From positions 1-61,217 of the forward strand of contig CANRGR010000002.1 of NCBI GenBank assembly GCA_947630245.1: a stretch of DNA of 61,217 nucleotides. The letters run 5' to 3'. The position numbers and the translations under genes were made by a program. The notes under the pieces were generated by a model. That model was not told the origin of the DNA, ran no database searches, and saw only the letters and a program-made list of their open reading frames with translations. Origin of the DNA: an uncultured Clostridia bacterium (GTDB lineage: Bacteria; Bacillota; Clostridia; Christensenellales; Borkfalkiaceae). Positions 17,618-26,213 of the stretch are shown here, piece after piece; positions within the stretch are counted from its first letter, which is position 1; the number at the start of each line of letters is the position of its first letter.

Positions 17618-19684
17618 TCATCCGACAAGTCCCGGGAGGAATCCGCCGGTGGGAATGGAGAACGTGAACACTGCAAAGAGCGCAAACACGGCGACTGCCG
17701 CGACGAGCAGAAGAACGGAAGCGATTTTCACGATCTTCTTTCCCTTGCTCTCCTCTTCGGTCAGTTGCGCATATGCGGCGCCCGCGAGGGCGAACAGGAA
17801 GAGGTAGGAGAGGAAGAGGAAGGCGAGCGCTCCCTTCGCAAAGACGGCGGTGAGGAAGGAGATCGCAAACCCGCAAAGGAGCACGACGGTCTTGCGGAGC
17901 TCTTTTGCAAATCCTTCGCCGTTGACGTTGCGGAAGAGCGCGACGAGCAGGCAGATCCCGCCGATCGCCCCCGCCGCGATTGCGACGATCGCGATGAGCG
18001 AGCCCGTTGCCGTGACGGCGGATACGCTGCCCGTGCCGCGGTAGAGTACATAGAGCGGTTTCCAGATCGACTGCGTCGAGCCCGTCTCGTTGACGCCGAT
18101 GAATCCGCCCGCGAACGACTTCCAGCCGAGCGTGAAGATGCTCATGGCGGGCGCCGAGGGGTTATCGTAGAGCTTCATGAGCGGATAGTAGACGGGCAGG
18201 AGCGACAGGAGCGAGAGAATGAGCGCGCCGAACACGAGGAAGGAGAGGAAGGACGTCACCGCGAGATTGTTCTTGTAGCGGTATTCCGAAAGGACCTTCG
18301 CAACCTTCTGTCTGCCCGTGGGAGCGGCTTCTTCCTCCGTTTCGGGCGCGGGCGCAGGTGCGGGCGAAGCCTCCTCCGCCTCCGCTTCCGCAATCGCCTT
18401 GTCGAGATAGTACCTCTTTGCCTTCTGCTGGCGGATCATGCCTGCGACAAAGAGCACAACGATTCCGCAGACGGGAATGATATATGCGCCGTTTGTGCAG
18501 ATCGCGGCGGCGGCAAAGAGTCCGGAGAGCATGAGCGGCACCGCGCTGCCGAGTTTCGCCCTCTTCATGCCGGACATGTAGAAACAGGTGCAGAAATAGA
18601 GGGACGCCATCAGGAAGAACACGCCGATCATGAGCGGAGTTCCGAGATGTCCGAGGCTGAACGCCATTCCGCAGAGCGCGAAGAGAAGCGCAAAGACGAA
18701 GCCCGCCTTTTCGCTCTTCGCGAGTTTTTTCACAAAGAGGAAGCCGAACACAAGCGCGCCGAACGCCGCAAGAAAGGGCATGAAGCGCAGACCGAACGGG
18801 CTGATCCCGAACAGGAGCGTGCCGAAGGCGACGAGATCGGTGCCGAGCGCGCCGTACACTCTGTCCCCGTTGTAGTTTCCGATGTTGGAGGGATCGTACG
18901 AGCTCCCCGCGCGCATCTCGGAGATCGTCATGAGCGTATGGATCTCCTCTTCCGAATAGCGGAAGTAGGAGGACTGCGCCACGGAGGGCACGCACTGACT
19001 GTCATAGAGGGCGGCGGCGCGCTTCATTGCGTCCTCCGTCTTTTCGTCCTCGGTGGTGATAAACACGGAGGCGGGATCCACCTGAACCGAGAGCACGACG
19101 TCCTCGCCGAGTCCGCCGTCCTCTCCGTCGAGCGCGTTTGCGACAAATATGATCTCGTTGATCATGACGTTGCAGTTGCTCGCTTTTAAGCTGTAATAGC
19201 GGAACCCGCTGAGCGACCAGCCCTGTTCGGCGATCTTTTCGGGATCGGTGACGTTGAGGGGCATAATCCAATTATAGAGCGCGTCCTGCGTGGGATTTTT
19301 CGTCTTTTCTTCGCCTTCGAGTTTTTCGTAGAAATTGGCGACGTTCATCACGACCTCGGTCGAGAAGGTGGAAGAACTCAAACTTGATCTGCCGAGATGA
19401 ACGGCGGCGACCTTGCCGGGTTCGGCATAGACCGTTCCGACATTCAGGTACACTTTATAGACGTAGAGATTTTTGCGCGCGTCGATTCCCGTGTCCGGGG
19501 CGCTGACTTGGAGAACCACACGGGGTTCCTTGTTGTCGTTCCGTCTCGCGGAGAGCATGTAGCCGTCTCCCGTGGAGCAGACGGAGCCGAGCGTGCCGAG
19601 CCCGACGGCAAGAAACACGAGCGCGAGCACAAGAAACGCGCGCAGCCAGCCGGACATCTTCTTCAAGAAGTTTTTCTTTTCCAT
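17618..19684 (-). CDS. Large multi-pass membrane protein, divergent PMT-type (GT39-like)
   Basis: The 688-residue protein has an N-terminal membrane segment, an extracytoplasmic region of about 200 residues and then roughly ten membrane segments. The stretch GTDLVAFGTLLFGISPFGLRFMP (near 280-305) resembles the region after the HPPLGK motif of PMT-family mannosyltransferases, and the extracytoplasmic part looks like a discoidin-like insertion. The family's acidic motif and HPPLGK are not recognisable, so enzymatic activity is doubtful. A low-complexity insert (EAEAEEASPAPAPAPETEEEA, near 445) separates the membrane blocks. The start at 19684 is preceded by a good promoter but a weak Shine-Dalgarno. 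Function is unknown. Confidence 0.55.
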   Translation of the reverse strand: MEKKNFLKKMSGWLRAFLVLALVFLAVGLGTLGSVCSTGDGYMLSARRNDNKEPRVVLQVSAPDTGIDARKNLYVYKVYLNVGTVYAEPGKVAAVHLGRSSLSSSTFSTEVVMNVANFYEKLEGEEKTKNPTQDALYNWIMPLNVTDPEKIAEQGWSLSGFRYYSLKASNCNVMINEIIFVANALDGEDGGLGEDVVLSVQVDPASVFITTEDEKTEDAMKRAAALYDSQCVPSVAQSSYFRYSEEEIHTLMTISEMRAGSSYDPSNIGNYNGDRVYGALGTDLVAFGTLLFGISPFGLRFMPFLAAFGALVFGFLFVKKLAKSEKAGFVFALLFALCGMAFSLGHLGTPLMIGVFFLMASLYFCTCFYMSGMKRAKLGSAVPLMLSGLFAAAAICTNGAYIIPVCGIVVLFVAGMIRQQKAKRYYLDKAIAEAEAEEASPAPAPAPETEEEAAPTGRQKVAKVLSEYRYKNNLAVTSFLSFLVFGALILSLLSLLPVYYPLMKLYDNPSAPAMSIFTLGWKSFAGGFIGVNETGSTQSIWKPLYVLYRGTGSVSAVTATGSLIAIVAIAAGAIGGICLLVALFRNVNGEGFAKELRKTVVLLCGFAISFLTAVFAKGALAFLFLSYLFLFALAGAAYAQLTEEESKGKKIVKIASVLLLVAAVAVFALFAVFTFSIPTGGFLPGLVG

Positions 19685-19717
19685 AAAACAATATTCCTTA
19701 TTATATCGTTCTTTCCT

Positions 19718-19746
19718 ATTCTAACCGATATGCCCCGAATTGTAAA
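19718..19746 (-). promoter_or_regulatory. Promoter of the PMT-like membrane protein gene
   Basis: Minus-strand TTTACA (19746-19741) and TAGAAT (19723-19718), spacer 17 bp, 33 bp before the start codon. A second TATAAT lies closer to the start but without a good -35. Confidence 0.65.
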
Positions 19747-19829
19747 CGATTTTTCGGGACTTTTCCGAAAAAATTTCCGCACGGAATGATATTAAAAGCA
19801 AACGGAGCATTTTCATAACGTCGAACTTG

Positions 19830-20010
19830 TCCCCCCCCACTGTCATACCGACGACCGCCCTGTCTGTTTCCTGTCATACCGACGACCGAGCGGAGCGAGG
19901 AAGGAGTGTATCCCCTCATACGCAGTCCGTCCCCCGCTGTCATACCGAGGGCGCAGCCCGAGCCCCCTCAAACGAAGTCCGCTACCGCCATCACTAATGA
20001 GCGGAGATCC
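19830..20010. repeat. Repeat island 3
   Basis: A short gene-free stretch between the PMT-like gene and rplS with at least three CTGTCATACCGA(C/G) units (near 19839, 19873 and 19937) and one GGAGTGTATCCCCTCATACGC unit, here in inverse orientation to islands 1 and 2. There is no structured element. Confidence 0.7.
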
Positions 20011-20018
20011 GGGGACAA

Positions 20019-20050
20019 CAAAAAACGGTCCGCTGCTCGGGCGAACCGTT
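20019..20050 (-). terminator. Terminator of rplS
   Basis: Minus-strand AACGGT...ACCGTT hairpin with additional internal pairing (TCGC/GCGG) followed by a T-run, 11 bp after the rplS stop. Confidence 0.8.
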
Positions 20051-20060
20051 AAACATGAAT

Positions 20061-20405
20061 TTACTTTGCTTCCTTGATCTTTGCCGCTTTCCCGGTGAGT
20101 CCTCTGAGATAGTAGAGCTTTGCCCTTCTGACCTTGCCGGCTCTCACGACGGTGACATATGCGACCTTCGGGGAGTGCAGGGGGAAGCAGCGTTCCACGC
20201 CGACGCCGAAGGAGAGGCGGCGCACCGTGAAGGATTCGCGGATTCCGCCGTGTTTCTTGGCGATGACGACGCCCTCGAAATTCTGAATTCTTTCCTTGCC
20301 GCCCTCGATGATGCGGTAACCGACCTTGACGGTATCGCCCACATGGAACTGAGGGACTTCCGTTTTCATGCCTTCCTTCTCAATCGCTTCGATGAGACCT
20401 TTCAT
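20061..20405 (-). CDS. rplS: 50S ribosomal protein L19
   Basis: L19 sits at the interface of the ribosomal subunits. The 114-residue protein shows the family blocks [55 protein letters not shown] and [19 protein letters not shown]. The ATG at 20405 has GGAGGTAAAGTCA before it. In most Firmicutes it follows rpsP-khpA-rimM-trmD; here it stands alone, about 25 kb away from rpsP-khpA, with its own promoter and terminator. An L19-type autoregulatory leader could lie in the ~95-nt untranslated region, but this was not confirmed. Confidence 0.97.
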   Translation of the reverse strand: MKGLIEAIEKEGMKTEVPQFHVGDTVKVGYRIIEGGKERIQNFEGVVIAKKHGGIRESFTVRRLSFGVGVERCFPLHSPKVAYVTVVRAGKVRRAKLYYLRGLTGKAAKIKEAK

Positions 20406-20501
20406 TGACTTTACCTCCGATTCGTAAATGACGTTCATTCCCGTTCTTGAATTTGCGCTCATATTTGCGCTTCGGCAGAGGAACGCCCAAAGTCACATAA
20501 G

Positions 20502-20530
20502 ATTATAGCGGATATTTTCCGAAAAATCAA
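20502..20530 (-). promoter_or_regulatory. Promoter of rplS
   Basis: Minus-strand TTGATT (20530-20525) and TATAAT (20507-20502), spacer 17 bp. The -35 box overlaps the stop codon of the upstream VanW-type gene. The predicted leader is about 95 nt. Confidence 0.82.
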
Positions 20531-21840
20531 CCGATTTTCGGGGGTAAACGTCCGATTTCTTCCCGATTTTCGGGACTTGCGCCCTCTTTTTCCTCTTTCG
20601 GCGGGAGATCTTCCTCCGTTTCCCCCGCGGGCGCTCTCGTCTCCTTTCCGCGGACGGCGGCATAGCGATCCTTCCGGATGCGTTTGCGGGATATCAGCCG
20701 CCCGTCCGACGCATACGTCAGGCGGTAGCTCTCGCTCACGATCCCCTTCTTCTCCGCGCGGAGAATCCTGTCCTCCTCCCCCTCTTCGATCAAAGGCGGC
20801 GGGGGCGATATAACCCCGAGCACGACGCTCTCCGTCTCATACCGCTTCCCGTCGGGCATGCCGAAGAAGGAAAAGCGGACTTCCCCGCCCTTCGCGCTTC
20901 CGAGAAGATAGACGGGAAAGTCATACGGGTTGAAAAAACGGAGATCGCTCCCCTCCGAGACCATCGCGTCGAGGGACGGCGGGACGTACCCAACCGAAAG
21001 GGAATGGGCGTGGCTCTCCTCGATCTCCATTCCCGCGCGGAGCGCGGCGCCGAAGAGGGTCGTACTCGCCTGGCACACCCCTCCGCCCACGCCGGGGACG
21101 AACTCTCCGTCGAGAATGACGGCGGCGACGCGGAATCCGTTCTCCTCCGTCCGCTTCCCCACCGTTTGGTTGAACGAAAACGATTCGCCCGCGCCGAGCA
21201 CGGTGCCCGACACGCGGCTTGCCGCAAGGGCGATGTTGTGCGCGCGGGGCGCGTTGCCCGCGTCGAAACGGGTGGAAAATTCGGAAAGCGGGCGGGTCGC
21301 GGCGCGCAGGTCGCGCTCGGTGACTTCGGGCGCGTACGCTCTCGTCGGAAGGACGACTTCCCGCTCTCCCCGTTCGAGGGCGCCGAGGACGTCAAAGAGC
21401 AGTTTGCGGTAATTGCAGGCGCGCCCAAAAATCTCGGGCGTGTAGACGAATCCCTCCGCGGAAAAGGACACCGCGGCATTCTTTGCGGGACGGGCGTTCC
21501 GCTCACAGAGCCCGAGAAGGAGGGATTCGGCGTCTGCGAGCGTGCGGGATCCGCTCACGCTGACCGTCGCACCCCGCTTTGCCGTGCGCACGAGGCGGGA
21601 GATGTCGTCCGTCGGGGAGAGTTCGTCAAAGAGGGTGAGATCGCCCTCGGGCGCATGGATCACGAGAGGCTCCGTCTCCCTTCGGATGCGCGCGCGGACG
21701 CGCTCTTCCGCCTCCGTATAAGAAAGCCCACCGACGGATTCGCCGCCGATGGTCACGTCTTTCGGAACTCTCCCTTGTCCCCATCCGCAGGAAAGCAAAC
21801 TTCCCGCGGCGAGGAGCAGGGCGATCGTCCTCGTTCTCAT
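20527..21840 (-). CDS. VanW-family lipoprotein
   Basis: The 437-residue protein has a lipoprotein signal peptide (LLAAGSLLSC, lipobox near residue 18), a region of about 200 residues with a putative peptidoglycan-binding-type fold, and the VanW domain: GTVLGAGESFSFNQTVGKRTEENGF, the glycine-rich GEFVPGVGGGVCQASTTLF (near 270) and ESHAHSLSVGYVPPSLDA. A charged, low-complexity C-terminal tail follows (about 60 residues, EEDLPPKEEKEGASPENREE). VanW domains occur in glycopeptide-resistance clusters but no other van gene is here, so an ordinary cell-wall role is more likely. The ATG at 21840 has GGAGGCGGAAG before it; in-frame codons further up lack a signal sequence. Confidence 0.88.
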   Translation of the reverse strand: MRTRTIALLLAAGSLLSCGWGQGRVPKDVTIGGESVGGLSYTEAEERVRARIRRETEPLVIHAPEGDLTLFDELSPTDDISRLVRTAKRGATVSVSGSRTLADAESLLLGLCERNARPAKNAAVSFSAEGFVYTPEIFGRACNYRKLLFDVLGALERGEREVVLPTRAYAPEVTERDLRAATRPLSEFSTRFDAGNAPRAHNIALAASRVSGTVLGAGESFSFNQTVGKRTEENGFRVAAVILDGEFVPGVGGGVCQASTTLFGAALRAGMEIEESHAHSLSVGYVPPSLDAMVSEGSDLRFFNPYDFPVYLLGSAKGGEVRFSFFGMPDGKRYETESVVLGVISPPPPLIEEGEEDRILRAEKKGIVSESYRLTYASDGRLISRKRIRKDRYAAVRGKETRAPAGETEEDLPPKEEKEGASPENREEIGRLPPKIG

Positions 21841-21850
21841 CTTCCGCCTC

Positions 21851-22666
21851 CTAAGACGGAAGAACCCTCGCAAGAAAGCGGTCGTCCGCTTCGAACGCGG
21901 GCGAACCGAGAACGGGTTTTCCGCGCATGTAGTGGAAATCCGAACCGCCCGTTTCATACAGCCCGTGCTTGTGGGCAAAGGCGAGAAATCCCTCCGTCTC
22001 GGTGACAGTATGCGTCGTATAGGTGCATTCTATGCCGTCGAGACCGTAGCGGACGAGCTCCTCCATGAGTTCTTCCCTTCCCTCGGGCGCCATCCGTCCG
22101 GGATGGGCGAGTACGGCAACGCCGCCGAGATCGTGGATGACGTCGATCGCCTCCCGCGGGGAGGGACGTCTCGGCTCGGTGAAGGCGGGTTTCCCGCGCT
22201 TGAAGAGCTCGCGATAGAGCTCCATATCGTCCCGCCCGAGTTTGCGTGCGACGGCGCGCACGGCATAGATGGGATGGACGATACTCTCTCCGCCGTGTTC
22301 GCGGTCGACGTCCTCCATCGTGATCTCAATGCCGAGATAGGCGGACGCCTTTCCGACCATTTCCTCGGCGCGGGCGATGGATTCTTCCCGCCGCTTTCCG
22401 AGAAATTCCCCGTACGCGCGGTCCATGTTGCACGCGTATCCGAGGATGTGTACCTTCCTGTCGCTCTGTGCGGAGACTTCCCAACCGCGCAGATACCTCA
22501 GCCCGCAGCTTTCCGCCGCCGCGCGCTTTTCTTCGTCGCCGTCCATGCTGTCATGATCGGTGATCGAAAGGAGTTCCAGACCTGCTTCTTTGGCATTCCG
22601 CACCAGCTCGCGGGGAGACAGCCTCCCGTCCGAATAGGTGGAATGCATGTGCAAATCGGCTTTCAA
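21851..22666 (-). CDS. PHP-domain metal-dependent phosphoesterase, paralogue 1
   Basis: A 271-residue PHP-superfamily protein of the type that includes the 3',5'-nucleoside bisphosphate phosphatase/RNase AM. Metal-ligand motifs are visible: DLHMHSTYSDG (residues 4-14), SITDHDSMDG (near 36), HPGRMAPEG (near 190), TYTTHT and GGSDFH (near 240). The start is TTG at 22666; no upstream ATG or GTG is in frame before a stop, and the next ATG would remove part of the first metal motif. It is a clear tandem duplicate of the gene at 22703-23548. Confidence 0.9.
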   Translation of the reverse strand: MKADLHMHSTYSDGRLSPRELVRNAKEAGLELLSITDHDSMDGDEEKRAAAESCGLRYLRGWEVSAQSDRKVHILGYACNMDRAYGEFLGKRREESIARAEEMVGKASAYLGIEITMEDVDREHGGESIVHPIYAVRAVARKLGRDDMELYRELFKRGKPAFTEPRRPSPREAIDVIHDLGGVAVLAHPGRMAPEGREELMEELVRYGLDGIECTYTTHTVTETEGFLAFAHKHGLYETGGSDFHYMRGKPVLGSPAFEADDRFLARVLPS

Positions 22667-22702
22667 ATTGTGATATACCTACCTGAAAAATGGAATACGG
22701 AA

Positions 22703-23548
22703 TTATAATAGCGCGAGAATGCGCGGATCGGCAGAACAGTGCGGCTGTCCCACGGCATGCACGCCGTCCTCGCAGTGGAAGTCGGATCCGCCCGTCACGA
22801 TGAGCCCCCGCCGCCGCGCAAAGGAGAGAAATTCCTCCGTCTCGGCGGGCGTGTGGGTCGTGTAGAAACATTCGATCCCGTCCAGCCCGCGCCTTGAAAG
22901 ACGCTCCATGAGTTCCTCTCTTCCCTCGGGCGCCATGCGCCCGGGATGGGCGAGCACGGCGACGCCGCCGAGATCGTGGATGACGCCGATCGCCTCCTCG
23001 GGCGAAGGACGGCAGAGGGTGGAGAACGCGGGTCCGCCGCGGGCAAACGCCTCGCGATAGAGCTCGCCCTTGTCCGCGCCGAGCGCCTCGGCGAACGCCG
23101 AGACGACGTGCATCGTATGGAGGGGCGCGCGCTTCTTCCGGTGAAACCGCTCCGCGTCCTCCAACGTGAGCGAGAGCCCGAAGAAGGCGTTCGCCTTTGC
23201 AATCATGTCCTCCGCGCGGATCAGGCTCCCCTCGGCGCGCGTTGCAAGGAACGCCCGATACCGCTCGTTCCGCTTGCAGCCGTAGCCGAGAATATGGACC
23301 TTATTTTCCCCTTCGTAAGCCGAGACTTCCCACCCGTCGAGATAGAGAAGCCCGTATTTCTCCGCGGCGGTTCTTCCCGCCGCGGCGGCGCCCATGTTGT
23401 CGTGATCGGTGATCGAAAAGAGCGCCAGCCCCGCCGCCTTGCACCGTGCGGCGAGCGCGTCGGGCGTCTCCTTCCCGTCCGACCAGACCGAATGCAGATG
23501 CAGATCGGCAAAGATGCCGCCTTGCGGGCGGATGACGTCGTTTTTCAA
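22703..23548 (-). CDS. PHP-domain metal-dependent phosphoesterase, paralogue 2
   Basis: A 281-residue protein with the same motifs as its neighbour: DLHLHSVWSDG (near 15), SITDHDNMG, HPGRMAPEG, YTTHT and GGSDFHCEDG. The two proteins share long identical stretches (for example VIHDLGGVAVLAHPGRMAPE) but differ elsewhere, so the duplication is not recent. The TTG start at 23548 overlaps the recF stop by 4 bp (TTGA), with GAGGGA upstream, so translation is probably coupled to recF. Substrate is unknown; nucleotide or small-molecule phosphate ester hydrolysis is the family function. Confidence 0.9.
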   Translation of the reverse strand: MKNDVIRPQGGIFADLHLHSVWSDGKETPDALAARCKAAGLALFSITDHDNMGAAAAGRTAAEKYGLLYLDGWEVSAYEGENKVHILGYGCKRNERYRAFLATRAEGSLIRAEDMIAKANAFFGLSLTLEDAERFHRKKRAPLHTMHVVSAFAEALGADKGELYREAFARGGPAFSTLCRPSPEEAIGVIHDLGGVAVLAHPGRMAPEGREELMERLSRRGLDGIECFYTTHTPAETEEFLSFARRRGLIVTGGSDFHCEDGVHAVGQPHCSADPRILALL

Positions 23549-24627
23549 CAGATCTTTCCCTCTCTGATTCTGATTTTATTGGTATCCTTCCCATAGAGAA
23601 GCCGCTCGGCGTGGGTACAGGTCAGAATACACTGCACGCCGACCGTGCGTTCGAGCAATTTTTTGCGGCGGACAAGATCGAGTTCGCTCATCACGTCGTC
23701 TAAAATGAGGACGGGCGGCTCGCCCGAGAGTTCCTTGAAGATTTCGAGCTCGGCGAGTTTCATCGCGAGCGCGGCGGTGCGGGTCTGTCCCTGGGAGGCG
23801 AAGCCGCGCGCATCCGTCCCGTCGATGAGGACGCGGATGTCGTCCCGATGCGGACCGACGGAAGTGAATCCGAGCCTTAAATCGTGCTCCAACGAGGCGG
23901 AGAGGGCGCGGACGAGCCTCTTTGCGATCTCCTCTTCGTCGTCGGAATCGTCCCCCTCCGCGCCGAGCGCAAGGGTCTCCCTCCCGTCGGTGAGAAAGGA
24001 ATGCGCGTCCCGCGCGAGCGGGGCGAGACGTTCGAGATACCGCCTCCTGTGGCGGATGATCACCGCGGCGGAGCGGGCAAGCTGTTCGTCCCAGACGGGA
24101 AGCGTCTCCATGACGAGAGACAGGTCCTTCTCTTTGAGAAGGTTGTTCCTCTGGTCGAGAATGCGGTTATAGCGAAGCAGCGCGGCGGCGTACGGCTTGG
24201 ACGTCTGGGAGATGGAGAGGTTCAAAAAGCGCCTTCTCTCGTCGGGACCGTCCTGAATGATTCTCAGTTCTCCCGGTGAGAAAAAGACGCTTCGCATATT
24301 TCCCAAAAAGTCCACGGTGCGGGCGACGCGGTTGCCGTTGACCCTCAAAACCCGCCCGTTCTCGGAGAGCTCCGCTTCGAGGAGCACCCTGCCGACGCGG
24401 CTCTCCGTCTCCGCGCAAAGATAGGCGCCGCTCGTCCCCTTGCGGATGAGCTGCCTGTCGTGGCGGATTCTGAGCGACGCCCCCGTGCAGAGATAAAAGA
24501 CGGCTTCGGCGCAGTTTGTCTTGCCCTGCGCGTTTTTGCCGACGAGCACGTTGATGCCGTCTGCAAAGACGAAGGTCTCCTCTTCGTAGTTTCTGAAATT
24601 CCGGAGCGTCAATTTTTTGATGATCAT
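23545..24627 (-). CDS. recF: DNA replication and repair protein RecF
   Basis: RecF is an SMC-like ATPase that helps RecA load at gaps. The 360-residue protein has the N-terminal LTLRNFRNYEEETF motif, Walker A LVGKNAQGKTNCAEAV (near 32), and C-terminal signature GFASQGQTRTAALAMKLAE with Walker B PPVLILDDVMSELD (near 310). The ATG at 24627 has only a weak Shine-Dalgarno. It diverges from dnaA instead of following dnaN, which is not in the window. Confidence 0.96.
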   Translation of the reverse strand: MIIKKLTLRNFRNYEEETFVFADGINVLVGKNAQGKTNCAEAVFYLCTGASLRIRHDRQLIRKGTSGAYLCAETESRVGRVLLEAELSENGRVLRVNGNRVARTVDFLGNMRSVFFSPGELRIIQDGPDERRRFLNLSISQTSKPYAAALLRYNRILDQRNNLLKEKDLSLVMETLPVWDEQLARSAAVIIRHRRRYLERLAPLARDAHSFLTDGRETLALGAEGDDSDDEEEIAKRLVRALSASLEHDLRLGFTSVGPHRDDIRVLIDGTDARGFASQGQTRTAALAMKLAELEIFKELSGEPPVLILDDVMSELDLVRRKKLLERTVGVQCILTCTHAERLLYGKDTNKIRIREGKIC

Positions 24628-24772
24628 CGGTTTTTTTCGAAAAAAAACGCTTTCTTTTTGCCTGATTTTATATTATAATAGAGAAGATTCGAAGTCTGCT
24701 CTTACGGAACGGGACCGATCGAGAACATTATAGCACAATCCGAAAAAAAACAAAAGCGTTTGAGGGGCGAAA
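24628..24772. other. dnaA/recF divergent intergenic region
   Basis: A 145-bp AT-rich gap between recF and dnaA. A plus-strand TATAAT at 24674-24679 has a weak -35 (TTTCTT at 24651-24656, spacing 17) and would serve dnaA; a minus-strand TATAAT reads from about 24735 toward recF. I see no TTATCCACA-type DnaA box, so an origin here is not supported. Confidence 0.45.
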
Positions 24773-26119
<1,347 letters not shown>

Positions 26120-26129
26120 AAATACTCTT

Positions 26130-26149
26130 CCCCGGACTGCGGTCCGGGG
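26130..26149 (+). other. Hairpin after dnaA
   Basis: An 8-bp perfect stem CCCCGGAC/GTCCGGGG with a TGCG loop, 10 bp after the dnaA stop. No T-run follows, so it may stabilise or pause the transcript and not end it. Confidence 0.5.
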
Positions 26150-26173
26150 CGCAAAACAAAAAGGAATGTTTCC

Positions 26174-26200
26174 GGCGCGGCGGGCTGAGCCCGCCGCGCC
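26174..26200 (+). other. Strong hairpin upstream of mnmG
   Basis: A near-perfect inverted repeat: GGCGCGGCGGG, a 5-nt loop CTGAG, and CCCGCCGCGCC. It ends 13 bp before the mnmG ATG. An in-frame ATG at 26166 would put the hairpin inside the coding region; the later start is preferred. Transcript processing or translational control are both possible. Confidence 0.55.
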
Positions 26201-26213
26201 GATCGGAACCGGG

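Noticed and set aside
24628-24772. Replication origin between recF and dnaA
   Set aside because: No DnaA-box cluster could be found in the 145-bp gap.
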